Below, in pieces: positions 1 to 5,531 of a DNA stretch of 8,552 bases. The first letter of the stretch is position 1, and every line of letters begins with the position of its first letter. The notes under the pieces were generated by a model. The model was given only the letters and a program-made list of their open reading frames with translations. It ran no database searches and was not told where the DNA came from. Where the stretch lies: the NCBI GenBank assembly GCA_023264915.1, contig JAHFUU010000074.1, positions 1 to 8,552 of the forward strand. The letters are read 5' to 3'. Made by a program: the position numbers and the translations under genes. The DNA is from Microthrixaceae bacterium. Its GTDB lineage: Bacteria > Actinomycetota > Acidimicrobiia > Acidimicrobiales > Acidimicrobilacustridaceae.

Positions 1-801
1 GACCTGCTGGCTGAGGAGTGGGGGCGCATCGGCGAGATCGCCGAGCGCCTGCGCGAGGAGCAGTGGAAGGCGCCGATCGCGCTCGAGGGATGGACCGTGC
101 AGGACTGCGTCAGCCACGTGGCCGGGGTAGAGGCATCCCTCCTGGGCGACCCCACCCCCGAGGCCGACATAGCGCACCTGTCCTATGTGACCGGTCCATT
201 CCAGCAGATGATCGAGGTGCCGGTGCAGCACCGCCGCTCGTGGACCGGCGACCAGGTGCTGGATGACTACAACAAGGTCATCGCGCGCCGCGTCGAGGCG
301 CTTCGGTCTATGCCACCCGAGAGGTTCGACGAGATCAGCTGGTCGCCCATCGGTGAGGTCCCCTACCGGGTGTTCATGGGGGTTCGCGTCTTTGACTGCT
401 GGATGCACGAGCAGGACATGCGTCGTGCCCTCGAGCAGCCTGGGCACCTCTCCGGACCAGTCGTGCAGGAATCACTCGAACGCTTCCGCACAGCGTTGCC
501 CTTCATCGTCGTCAAGCGTGCCGGGGCCCCTGAAGGCTCTGTCGTCCTCGTCGAGACGACAGGCGACACCGAGCTGGACTGGAGGATCCTCGTCGATGCC
601 GGCAAGGGAAGGTTGGCGACCGAGACGGACAGCCCGGCCGGCGAGCCAACAGTTGCCCTGTCCCTCCCGTTCAGCACCCTCGTCGCCCTCGGCGGAGGCC
701 GGTGGTCAGCAGGCCAAGCCGCCGATGCAGGGGGAGTCACGATCACCGGTGACACCTCGCTCGGCGAGCGGATCTTGGCCAACCTCGCCTTCACGCCCTG
801 A
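1..801 (+). CDS. DinB/maleylpyruvate isomerase-fold family protein (TIGR03083-like), 5'-truncated
   Basis: The reading frame is open from base 1 and ends with TGA at 799-801, so the N-terminus lies outside the window; 266 residues are visible. The N-terminal part has the family hallmark of a Trp-containing helix followed by GWTVQDCVSHVAG (visible residues 30-42), with the conserved His at 39. A second motif, WMHEQDMR (about 134-141), supplies the other expected metal ligands (His136/Glu137/Asp139 region). Together these fit the DinB four-helix bundle of mycothiol-dependent isomerases and transferases. The last ~85 residues, ending GDTSLGERILANLAFTP, resemble the SCP2-like C-terminal domain found in this family. 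Members bind a divalent metal and often use mycothiol as cofactor in the cytoplasm; the actual substrate cannot be told from sequence. No terminator is obvious before the next gene, 62 bases downstream. The fold assignment is firm, the specific reaction is unknown. Confidence 0.88.
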   Translation, partial: DLLAEEWGRIGEIAERLREEQWKAPIALEGWTVQDCVSHVAGVEASLLGDPTPEADIAHLSYVTGPFQQMIEVPVQHRRSWTGDQVLDDYNKVIARRVEALRSMPPERFDEISWSPIGEVPYRVFMGVRVFDCWMHEQDMRRALEQPGHLSGPVVQESLERFRTALPFIVVKRAGAPEGSVVLVETTGDTELDWRILVDAGKGRLATETDSPAGEPTVALSLPFSTLVALGGGRWSAGQAADAGGVTITGDTSLGERILANLAFTP

Positions 802-851
802 GGGCGGTTCGGTTCGCGGCTGCACGCCAAGCGCGCCAGGTGAGGCTTGGG

Positions 852-857
852 TAGCCT
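852..857 (+). promoter_or_regulatory. Possible -10 hexamer (TAGCCT) for a leaderless transcript
   Basis: TAGCCT fits the TANNNT pattern of actinobacterial -10 elements and lies six bases before the ATG at 864. That spacing would put the transcription start on the A of the ATG, as in leaderless mRNAs common in actinobacteria. There is no well-placed Shine-Dalgarno for the ATG: the purine run AGGTGAGG (839-846) is 17 bases away. No clear -35 is seen. This is an inference from spacing only. Confidence 0.3.
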
Positions 858-863
858 GTGGCC

Positions 864-1121
864 ATGGTGGCGACCAAGACCTCACAACCGTCAACCCCAG
901 ATGGCGACGACGATCGGCGAGCATTGCACGTCTTCTTGAGCGACGATGCCCATGACTCGTGGCACCGTGTCGCAAGCGAGCTCGGCGTGAGTGTCTCAGG
1001 CATGCTCCAGGTGATCGCGTTCGAGCTAGGGAAGGACCCGGCCGATTCGGCCCTTGGTCCCGCCGTCGACGGGCTGGTGCGCAGGGCCCGAAAGATCGAC
1101 GCCGAGCGCCGACGCCGCTAG
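864..1121 (+). CDS. Small putative ribbon-helix-helix protein
   Basis: This 85-residue protein ends with TAG at 1119-1121. An in-frame TAG at 852-854 limits the start to GTG 858, ATG 864 or GTG 867; ATG 864 is preferred because a possible leaderless promoter sits directly in front. After an acidic, probably disordered N-terminus, residues 20-56 read as a short beta strand (ALHVFLS), a helix (DDAHDSWHRVASEL), a turn (GVSVS) and a second helix (GMLQVIAFEL). That is the secondary-structure order of MetJ/Arc-type ribbon-helix-helix DNA-binding proteins. The C-terminus is Arg-rich. No toxin partner lies next to it, so an antitoxin role is not supported. The stop codon sits inside the target palindrome of the insertion sequence, which joins the gene without changing its coding sequence. 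Coding status is likely; the DNA-binding function is inferred from predicted structure only. Confidence 0.65.
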   Translation: MVATKTSQPSTPDGDDDRRALHVFLSDDAHDSWHRVASELGVSVSGMLQVIAFELGKDPADSALGPAVDGLVRRARKIDAERRRR

Positions 1122-1122
1122 C
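1117..1122. repeat. Left copy of 6-bp target duplication GCTAGC
   Basis: GCTAGC at 1117-1122 is matched by GCTAGC at 3128-3133, directly outside the other end of the IS. Because the hexamer is its own reverse complement, it could equally be read as the outermost part of the terminal inverted repeats; a 4-bp CTAG duplication is also possible. It contains the stop codons of both the small upstream gene (plus strand) and the transposase (minus strand). Confidence 0.6.
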
Positions 1123-2926
1123 CCCGTATTCCGCACTCGTTTTCGGGCGTGGCGGGTTCGATGGGGAGGATTGTTGGGATGTTGAGTGCGGTGAGGATGG
1201 CTTGTTGGGCGGTGGTGAGCGGGTCGGGTATGTCTTGGAGTCCGTTGGTGGTTCGGGCTCGTTGGTAGCCGAGTCCGTCGAAGGCGCGGAAGATGTTCTC
1301 GGCGGTGGGTCGGGCGGGGCGTCCTTCGGGGAGCAGGCCGTCGAGTTTGCGTGCGGGTGCGATGGCGTCGCGTAGTTCGTTCTCGGTGAGCCCGTAGATC
1401 AGCACGGCGATGGAGCACACGGCGACAAGCGCGGCGGCGCGACGGTTCGACTTCAAGAACACGGGCCGCACGGCGAGAGGGCCTTTGAGGAAGTGGTGGG
1501 CTCGCTCGGCGAGCGCCTGATCTTTGTAGAGGCCGAGGAGACGGTTCGCCGAGCACTGCTTGGGGTTCATGTTTGTGACGAGCGCGTAGAGACCGTCTCG
1601 CTGTTCGGCGTCGATGATCGCTTTGCGGTCTCGGTGCCAGGTGAGTGTCACGTTGCCGTCGGGATCGGTGTGTACGGTGGTGCGGATCCAGTTCCCGACG
1701 CGGCCCTTGGCGACGGCTTTGGCGACGCGCCGTTCGACGGCTTCGGGATCTTGTCGAGGTTTCTTGTCGAGGCCACGGGTGATGGTGGCGAGGGTGTCCT
1801 CGGCGCGGGTCAACAGCTTGGCCCGGTTGGTTCGGGCCGCTTGTTGTTCTTCGGACCCGTACACATACAGCACCCGGAACGTCCGGGTGGTCTTGTCGGG
1901 GCCGTCCATGTCGATGGTGCCTTCGGCGCCCCGGAAGGTGGGCCGCTTGTCTTTGGGGAGACGGCGGGCTCGTTCAGACACATAGGTCAGGGGTTGCCAC
2001 GCGTCATCTGGTTGGGTCATCGCATCGGCTTCGTAGTCGAAGCTGCGAGGTAGGCGGGACACGAATCGTGTCCCCGCCGCGTCGGCGGCGGCGAGGTTGG
2101 CTTTGGTGACAAGAGCGGAGTCGGCGATCAGCAACAGTCGCCGCGGCGAAGCGAAGCTGCGCAGCGTCTCGAGGAGCTCACCGGTCTCGGATCCTTCGTG
2201 GCGGCCCCCGTTGACGACCCGGCCATACAGCGGGATGCCGGACGCGGTGCTGGCATGCGCGACCTTCAACTGGCAGCGATGGCCTTGCCGATCCGAAGAA
2301 TGACCGAACGCGACCGCCGGCGCGTCCGGGTCCTGGGTGGCGTACGCGCCGCAGAACGCGACGGAGGTGAAGTCCCAATGCAGGCGGGCCGCGTCGGCGC
2401 CGTAGGCGCCGATCGCCGAGAACGCCACCGCGGAGGCGATGTCATCGATGTGGGGTGCGACCGCGTCCAGAGCACGGCCGAGCCGGTCGTCGTTCAACAA
2501 GGCGCCCGGGGTCCCCAACCAGTCATTGGTCCCGTAGTCATTGGCCCAACCAGCCACGTCATAGAGCGGGCGAGGTGACGTCAACCGGTTGGCGATCAAC
2601 GCCGCGATCACCTCGCCATGGGTGAGATGCGCCCGTCCTCGCATCGGGCACGCCTTGTCGACGATCGCGGCCACGTCCAGGCGCTCCAACATCGGCACGA
2701 CGATCGGCAACGCCCCCACCAGATAGCGGCCCGGCGCCGGGTCCAGGCGAGTGAACGCCGCGGCCAAGTTGTCCAGGGTCCCGGAGTCCTTCAACTTGTC
2801 GCGGCGGCCGAGATTTGCCACAACACGATGTCGGACCTTGCCGTCCTCGTCGCGGAAGCCCTCCACGATGTGGACGTATTCATAGAGCCGGCCATTCTGT
2901 TTCACCTTCTGGACTCGTACAAACAT
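1118..2926 (-). CDS. IS1634-family DDE transposase
   Basis: A 602-residue intact transposase of the IS4-like superfamily. The N-terminus (MFVRVQKVKQNGRLYEYVHIVE, residues 1-22, then a GKVRHRVVANLGR stretch to 41) is the typical opening of IS1634 transposases. The RNase-H-like DDE triad is visible: Asp185 in LHWDFTSV, Asp269 in LLLIADSAL, and Glu474 in YKDQALAERAHHFLK, the latter being the Y-(2)R-(3)E-(6)K-like signature. A beta-rich insertion domain lies between the second Asp and the Glu, as usual for IS4 relatives. The ATG at 2924-2926 is preceded by GGGGA, rather close for a ribosome binding site. The stop codon TAG (1118-1120 on the minus strand) lies in the flanking CTAG rather than in the element proper if GCTAGC is a target duplication. 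The product would catalyse cut-and-paste transposition of its own element by binding the 13-bp ends. Confidence 0.93.
   Translation of the reverse strand: MFVRVQKVKQNGRLYEYVHIVEGFRDEDGKVRHRVVANLGRRDKLKDSGTLDNLAAAFTRLDPAPGRYLVGALPIVVPMLERLDVAAIVDKACPMRGRAHLTHGEVIAALIANRLTSPRPLYDVAGWANDYGTNDWLGTPGALLNDDRLGRALDAVAPHIDDIASAVAFSAIGAYGADAARLHWDFTSVAFCGAYATQDPDAPAVAFGHSSDRQGHRCQLKVAHASTASGIPLYGRVVNGGRHEGSETGELLETLRSFASPRRLLLIADSALVTKANLAAADAAGTRFVSRLPRSFDYEADAMTQPDDAWQPLTYVSERARRLPKDKRPTFRGAEGTIDMDGPDKTTRTFRVLYVYGSEEQQAARTNRAKLLTRAEDTLATITRGLDKKPRQDPEAVERRVAKAVAKGRVGNWIRTTVHTDPDGNVTLTWHRDRKAIIDAEQRDGLYALVTNMNPKQCSANRLLGLYKDQALAERAHHFLKGPLAVRPVFLKSNRRAAALVAVCSIAVLIYGLTENELRDAIAPARKLDGLLPEGRPARPTAENIFRAFDGLGYQRARTTNGLQDIPDPLTTAQQAILTALNIPTILPIEPATPENECGIRG
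1123..1135 (+). repeat. IS terminal inverted repeat, left (13 bp perfect)
   Basis: CCCGTATTCCGCA matches the reverse complement of 3115-3127 without mismatch; inward of it the similarity becomes patchy. It also encodes the last residues (E-C-G-I-R) of the transposase on the minus strand. Confidence 0.85.
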
Positions 2927-3002
2927 TTCCCCAACACTCTATGTCAATGACTGCTGACACGGGTGGATCCCCCCACTTCCACGGTCAAGACTTTCCCCAA
3001 CA
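2926..3002 (-). promoter_or_regulatory. Transposase upstream region with paired TGTTGGGGAAA repeat
   Basis: On the minus strand the 11-mer TGTTGGGGAAA occurs twice, at 3002-2992 and at 2936-2926, 66 bp apart. The proximal copy covers the ribosome binding site and the first base of the ATG. TTGACC and TTGACA hexamers also occur between them but without convincing -10 partners. The repeat could be an operator or transposase-binding site controlling expression; that is speculation from its position. The rest of the 2927-3114 stretch shows no gene. Confidence 0.25.
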
Positions 3003-3114
3003 ACAGACCCGACATCCGAGCGCGTCAACGACGAACGACAACCTCGCCAGCAGCACACGCAGACCCAAACCACCCAACCCGCAGCGAGCTACGCCTTGCC
3101 CCTCACCAAGCCAC

Positions 3115-3127
3115 TGCGGAATACGGG
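3115..3127 (-). repeat. IS terminal inverted repeat, right (13 bp perfect)
   Basis: TGCGGAATACGGG is the exact reverse complement of 1123-1135 and marks the transposase-promoter side of the element. Confidence 0.85.
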
Positions 3128-3133
3128 GCTAGC
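3128..3133. repeat. Right copy of 6-bp target duplication GCTAGC
   Basis: Identical to 1117-1122. Removing the element and one copy rejoins the small gene's stop codon directly to the hairpin region that starts 14 bases further on. Confidence 0.6.
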
Positions 3134-3146
3134 AGCCGAGACAAGA

Positions 3147-3171
3147 GATGTGGGGTCGACGACCCCACATC
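3147..3171. terminator. Perfect 12-bp inverted repeat, probable bidirectional terminator
   Basis: GATGTGGGGTCG (3147-3158) and CGACCCCACATC (3160-3171) are perfect complements around a single A at 3159; as RNA this would fold as an 11-bp stem with a three-base loop. It sits between two convergent host genes, the small protein ending at 1121 (before IS insertion) and the Rpf-type gene ending at 3224. In the minus direction it is followed by TCTTGTCT, moderately T-rich; in the plus direction there is no T run. Actinobacterial intrinsic terminators often lack a strong U tract, so a terminator is the best reading. A protein-binding palindrome is an alternative. Confidence 0.6.
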
Positions 3172-3223
3172 CGGACATGGCTCGTTCCGGCCGGGTGCAG
3201 CCCCGGAGCCGCGGCAGCCACGT

Positions 3224-4420
3224 TCACCCTGGCTCTGTGCCCCCTGTGGTGGCCGTGGCCTCGGTTGATGTCGTGGACGAGCTCTCGCCTGGGCCAGTTG
3301 TCGTCGTCTGGGGCGGGCGCAGGAAGCGCCCGCAGATGGGCCATGGCTGAGACCCGCGCTGGTCATAGAGGATCTGTGCTCGCAGGTCCTGCTCGGCGGT
3401 CGTGTTGTCGATCGGATCTCCGTGACCCCCAACGCCGCGCCAGGTCTGCAAGTCGAACTGATAGGCACCCCGATACGTGCCGCTGCCGTCGACGATGTTG
3501 TAGTTGCCGCTGGACTCGCAGTTGCGCAACGACGCCCAGGCTGGCCCCCTCGCATTGCCGCTCTCCTCGGGCGTGGGTGACCCGTCGTCACCCGCGCCGC
3601 GGAACCCTCGGACCTCGAAGAGCTCTTGCGGCGGCTGGTCATCGAGCTCGCGGCGGTCCTGCTCGGCTTGGGCAAGGTCATCCTCAACGCGGATCGCCTC
3701 AGCTGAGGCCCGCTGAAGATCGTTCTGGGCAGCCTGGCGCGCTGACCGGTTCTGATCGACGCGACTGGCTAGGTCATCCACTGACCGCCCGATGCGCTGA
3801 CGCTCGCGGGCGAGGTCACTGATCGCCTCGTATGCCCTGCCTGCGTGGTCCCTGAGCATCCAGTTGCGCCACACGAGGTCATTGGCGTCGCGGGTGTCGA
3901 GCGCTGTCGCCGCCATCGATGGCGGACCCCCTCCGACGTAGGCCTCCACCACGTACTCACGTGCATGCCGGTGCGCCACTTCGACACGATCAGCAGCGTT
4001 GCGGTCCCTTTCGGACATGGCGTCGAGCTCGGACTGGAGCTCGGCCTGTTGCTGTTCGAGGGTGGCAAGATGGGACCGGGCGTCACGGTCGGCCGCGTTG
4101 GCATCGTGTGCCCGCGCGAGCGCTCGTTCGTGGGCCTCTTTGACCTCGGACCTCCGCCGATCGCGGTCAGCCCCCGTGGTGCGGCCAGTTGCGCCGCCCG
4201 CTGTGCGGTCAGTGGTGCTGCGCGTCGCGGGACCTGCGGGGTCGGCCTGCTCTGCCCAGCCTGCACTCGATGCCCCTCCGATCACCCACACCGCCAGCAC
4301 CCACACTGTGAGCACCAGCGCTGCCAGCAAAGCCGCAGGCAACGCCTGCATCCCCGATCGGGTCGACGATCTGGGGGTTGGGCACCTGATCACCCTGACG
4401 GTATGGGTCACCAGCATCAC
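3224..4420 (-). CDS. Membrane-anchored coiled-coil protein with Rpf-type transglycosylase domain
   Basis: A 398-residue cell-envelope protein. Residues 25-48 form one hydrophobic segment behind Arg residues, acting as signal peptide or membrane anchor. Residues 88-262 are mostly charged heptad-like coiled coil, broken at 155-185 by an EYVVEAYVGGG segment and a DANDLVWRNWMLRDH segment that recall the CwlO/PcsB-type N-terminal domain of peptidoglycan hydrolases. Residues 294-366 match the resuscitation-promoting-factor/transglycosylase fold: AWASLRNCESSGNY with the catalytic Glu at 302, then GTYRGAYQFDLQTW, and a Cys pair (301, 363) that could form a disulfide. A Thr/Ser-rich tail (371-396) ends the protein. 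It should cleave glycan strands of peptidoglycan outside the membrane, with the coiled coil as regulator or partner-binding arm. The start is uncertain: GTG 4420, ATG 4417 and ATG 4351 are in frame and none has a clear Shine-Dalgarno. It follows the stress-protein gene by 32 bp, suggesting one operon. Confidence 0.85.
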   Translation of the reverse strand: MMLVTHTVRVIRCPTPRSSTRSGMQALPAALLAALVLTVWVLAVWVIGGASSAGWAEQADPAGPATRSTTDRTAGGATGRTTGADRDRRRSEVKEAHERALARAHDANAADRDARSHLATLEQQQAELQSELDAMSERDRNAADRVEVAHRHAREYVVEAYVGGGPPSMAATALDTRDANDLVWRNWMLRDHAGRAYEAISDLARERQRIGRSVDDLASRVDQNRSARQAAQNDLQRASAEAIRVEDDLAQAEQDRRELDDQPPQELFEVRGFRGAGDDGSPTPEESGNARGPAWASLRNCESSGNYNIVDGSGTYRGAYQFDLQTWRGVGGHGDPIDNTTAEQDLRAQILYDQRGSQPWPICGRFLRPPQTTTTGPGESSSTTSTEATATTGGTEPG

Positions 4421-4452
4421 CGGGCAACAGAGCTATCAGAGTGCGGTGGGGC

Positions 4453-5249
4453 TCATGCGGTCGGCCGCCTGAAGAGGACGGCTCGCTTGCACTGGGACAG
4501 CACCTTGGAGGCGACTCCCCCGAGCGGGTTGCGGTTCGGCCCGCTACGACCGTGGGTGCTCATGGCCAGGATCGCGTCATCACGGCCCTGCATGAAGCTG
4601 ACCAGACCCGACGCTGGGTCGGTGGACTTGACCAGCTCGTAGTTGACCTCGGACAGCTGGCCCTAAGACCGGTCACCTTCTCCTCGAGGTACGCGCGCTC
4701 ACCCGCTATGTCCTCGGCCGACTCGTGCACGACCCCGACGAGCATGAACTTCAGCTTGAGGGCGCGCGAGAACTCGACGCCCAGCGAGAACACCTGCTCG
4801 GCGGAGGGCGAGCCGTCGGTGGAGACGACGAGCTCGGTGAGCGGCAGCCCGCGGCTGGTGTCTGCCTCGGGACCTATCACGAGGACCGGCACCGGCGCGT
4901 CCCGCAACACCTCTTCGGCAATGGGTGGGAGCGAGAAGCGCTTGCCCTTCAGCAACCCGCCTGCCTTGGTCTTGACCGAGATGCAGAGGATCGGGTTCGG
5001 CCTGAACCTCGAAGCCTCTACCAGCGCTCGGCCCAGGCTGTGCTCGAGGTCGACCCAGAAGTCGACGTCAGACCCGCTGAGGGACATGGCCCGCGACTTG
5101 AGCGCCTCGCGTGACGCTCGATCGCTCGCGTCAGTGTTGTTGACGATGACTATCTTGGCTCCGCAGCGCCACGCCAGATCTCCCGCAGGAGCAAGCGCGC
5201 TGCGTCCCTGCGGCGAGCCGTCGAATGGAACGATCACGTTCTCGTACAC
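4453..5249 (-). pseudogene. Tandem universal stress protein (UspA family), frameshifted
   Basis: Two Usp domains are encoded, but one reading-frame change separates most of the protein from its end. From GTG 5249 the frame gives YENVIVPFDGSPQGRSAL, the usual first strand of a Usp domain, through VPVLVIGP closing domain 1 (to about residue 128), then LTELVVSTDGSPSAEQVF opening domain 2 (138 onward). The frame is good until EEKVTGLR (about 4662), then turns into non-Usp sequence that runs to about 4560. The -1 frame from 4656 gives LSEVNYELVKS, then MSTHGRSG and LGGVASKVLSQ, the conserved nucleotide-binding end of Usp domains, stopping with TGA at 4453-4455. One missing base near the G run at 4661-4663 explains it. 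This is either a young pseudogene or a sequencing error. Intact relatives are cytoplasmic stress proteins, some binding ATP; domain 1 lacks the clear Gly-rich motif. The start at 5249 matches the family N-terminus but lacks a strong ribosome site; ATG 5339 is an alternative. Confidence 0.85.
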
Positions 5250-5531
5250 GCAGACATTCTGTCCCAGATCCACCACGGTGAACCACTGCGGTTCGCCAGC
5301 GCTCTCGAAACACCGCCTCACCAGCACCAAGTGCGCCATGAAGCAAACCGACCGCCACGGCACATCACATGACTCGTAGGGCCTGGGCGAAGCACCGCTA
5401 GACTGCCGCACATCCCCGGAAGCTCGGTCGGCACAGGGGTGCATGACATACGGGACAAGAAGGAGGCTCGGTGGGAGCGTTCTGGGAGGAACCGATTTGA
5501 ACGGTGTCCGCAGCAAGACCTGGAGGGCATC
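5250..5531. promoter_or_regulatory. Divergent intergenic region between stress-protein and GGDEF-EAL genes
   Basis: About 280 bp separate the two divergent starts and must hold the promoters of both units. TAGACT at 5399-5404 fits a plus-strand TANNNT -10 element, without a good -35. A strong AGGAGG at 5461-5466 precedes a nine-codon reading frame (GTG 5471 to TGA 5500). GGAGG at 5522-5526 serves the GTG at 5532. No operator palindrome stands out. Confidence 0.35.

Larger units (their letters stand above)
1123..3127 (-). mobile_element. Complete IS1634-family insertion sequence (~2.0 kb)
   Basis: The element is bounded by perfect 13-bp terminal inverted repeats (CCCGTATTCCGCA at 1123-1135 and its complement at 3115-3127) and flanked by GCTAGC on both sides. 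If the palindrome is counted as IS sequence, the perfect repeat grows to 19 bp. It carries one long transposase gene on the minus strand, whose end runs into the left repeat, and about 200 bp of non-coding DNA between the transposase start and the right end. The transposase is uninterrupted with all three catalytic acidic residues, so the copy looks potentially active and recent. It lies between the small gene at 864-1121 and a hairpin at 3147-3171. Family assignment rests on the transposase; a 5-6 bp duplication agrees with reports for some family members, while others make longer ones. Confidence 0.88.

Noticed and set aside
864..1121. Antitoxin of a toxin-antitoxin pair
   Set aside because: The predicted fold would allow it, but neither neighbour is a toxin-like gene and no overlapping partner frame is present.
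1493..2053. Long plus-strand open frame inside the transposase gene
   Set aside because: Shadow frame: the minus strand carries an intact IS1634 transposase with all catalytic residues over the same bases, and the plus-strand product has no recognisable domain.
3148..3822. Plus-strand open frame opposite the Rpf-type gene
   Set aside because: Arg/Ser/Cys-rich translation typical of antisense to GC-rich coding DNA; the minus strand has a clear catalytic Rpf domain.
4660..4670. Programmed frameshift in the stress protein because CTTAGG resembles the Ty1 shift site
   Set aside because: Ty1-type shifting is +1 and needs CTTAGGC; here a -1 change is required, the next base is G, and no slippery heptamer or downstream pseudoknot is evident. 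A lost base is simpler.
4441..5379. Plus-strand open frame of about 300 codons opposite the stress protein
   Set aside because: Usp domain sequence is unmistakable on the minus strand in both frames around the frameshift; the plus-strand product is low-complexity and unrelated to known families.
5439..5531. Upstream GTG 5439 as the start of the GGDEF-EAL protein
   Set aside because: No ribosome site precedes it, while GGAGG is well placed for GTG 5532, directly before the membrane helix. It remains possible but less likely.
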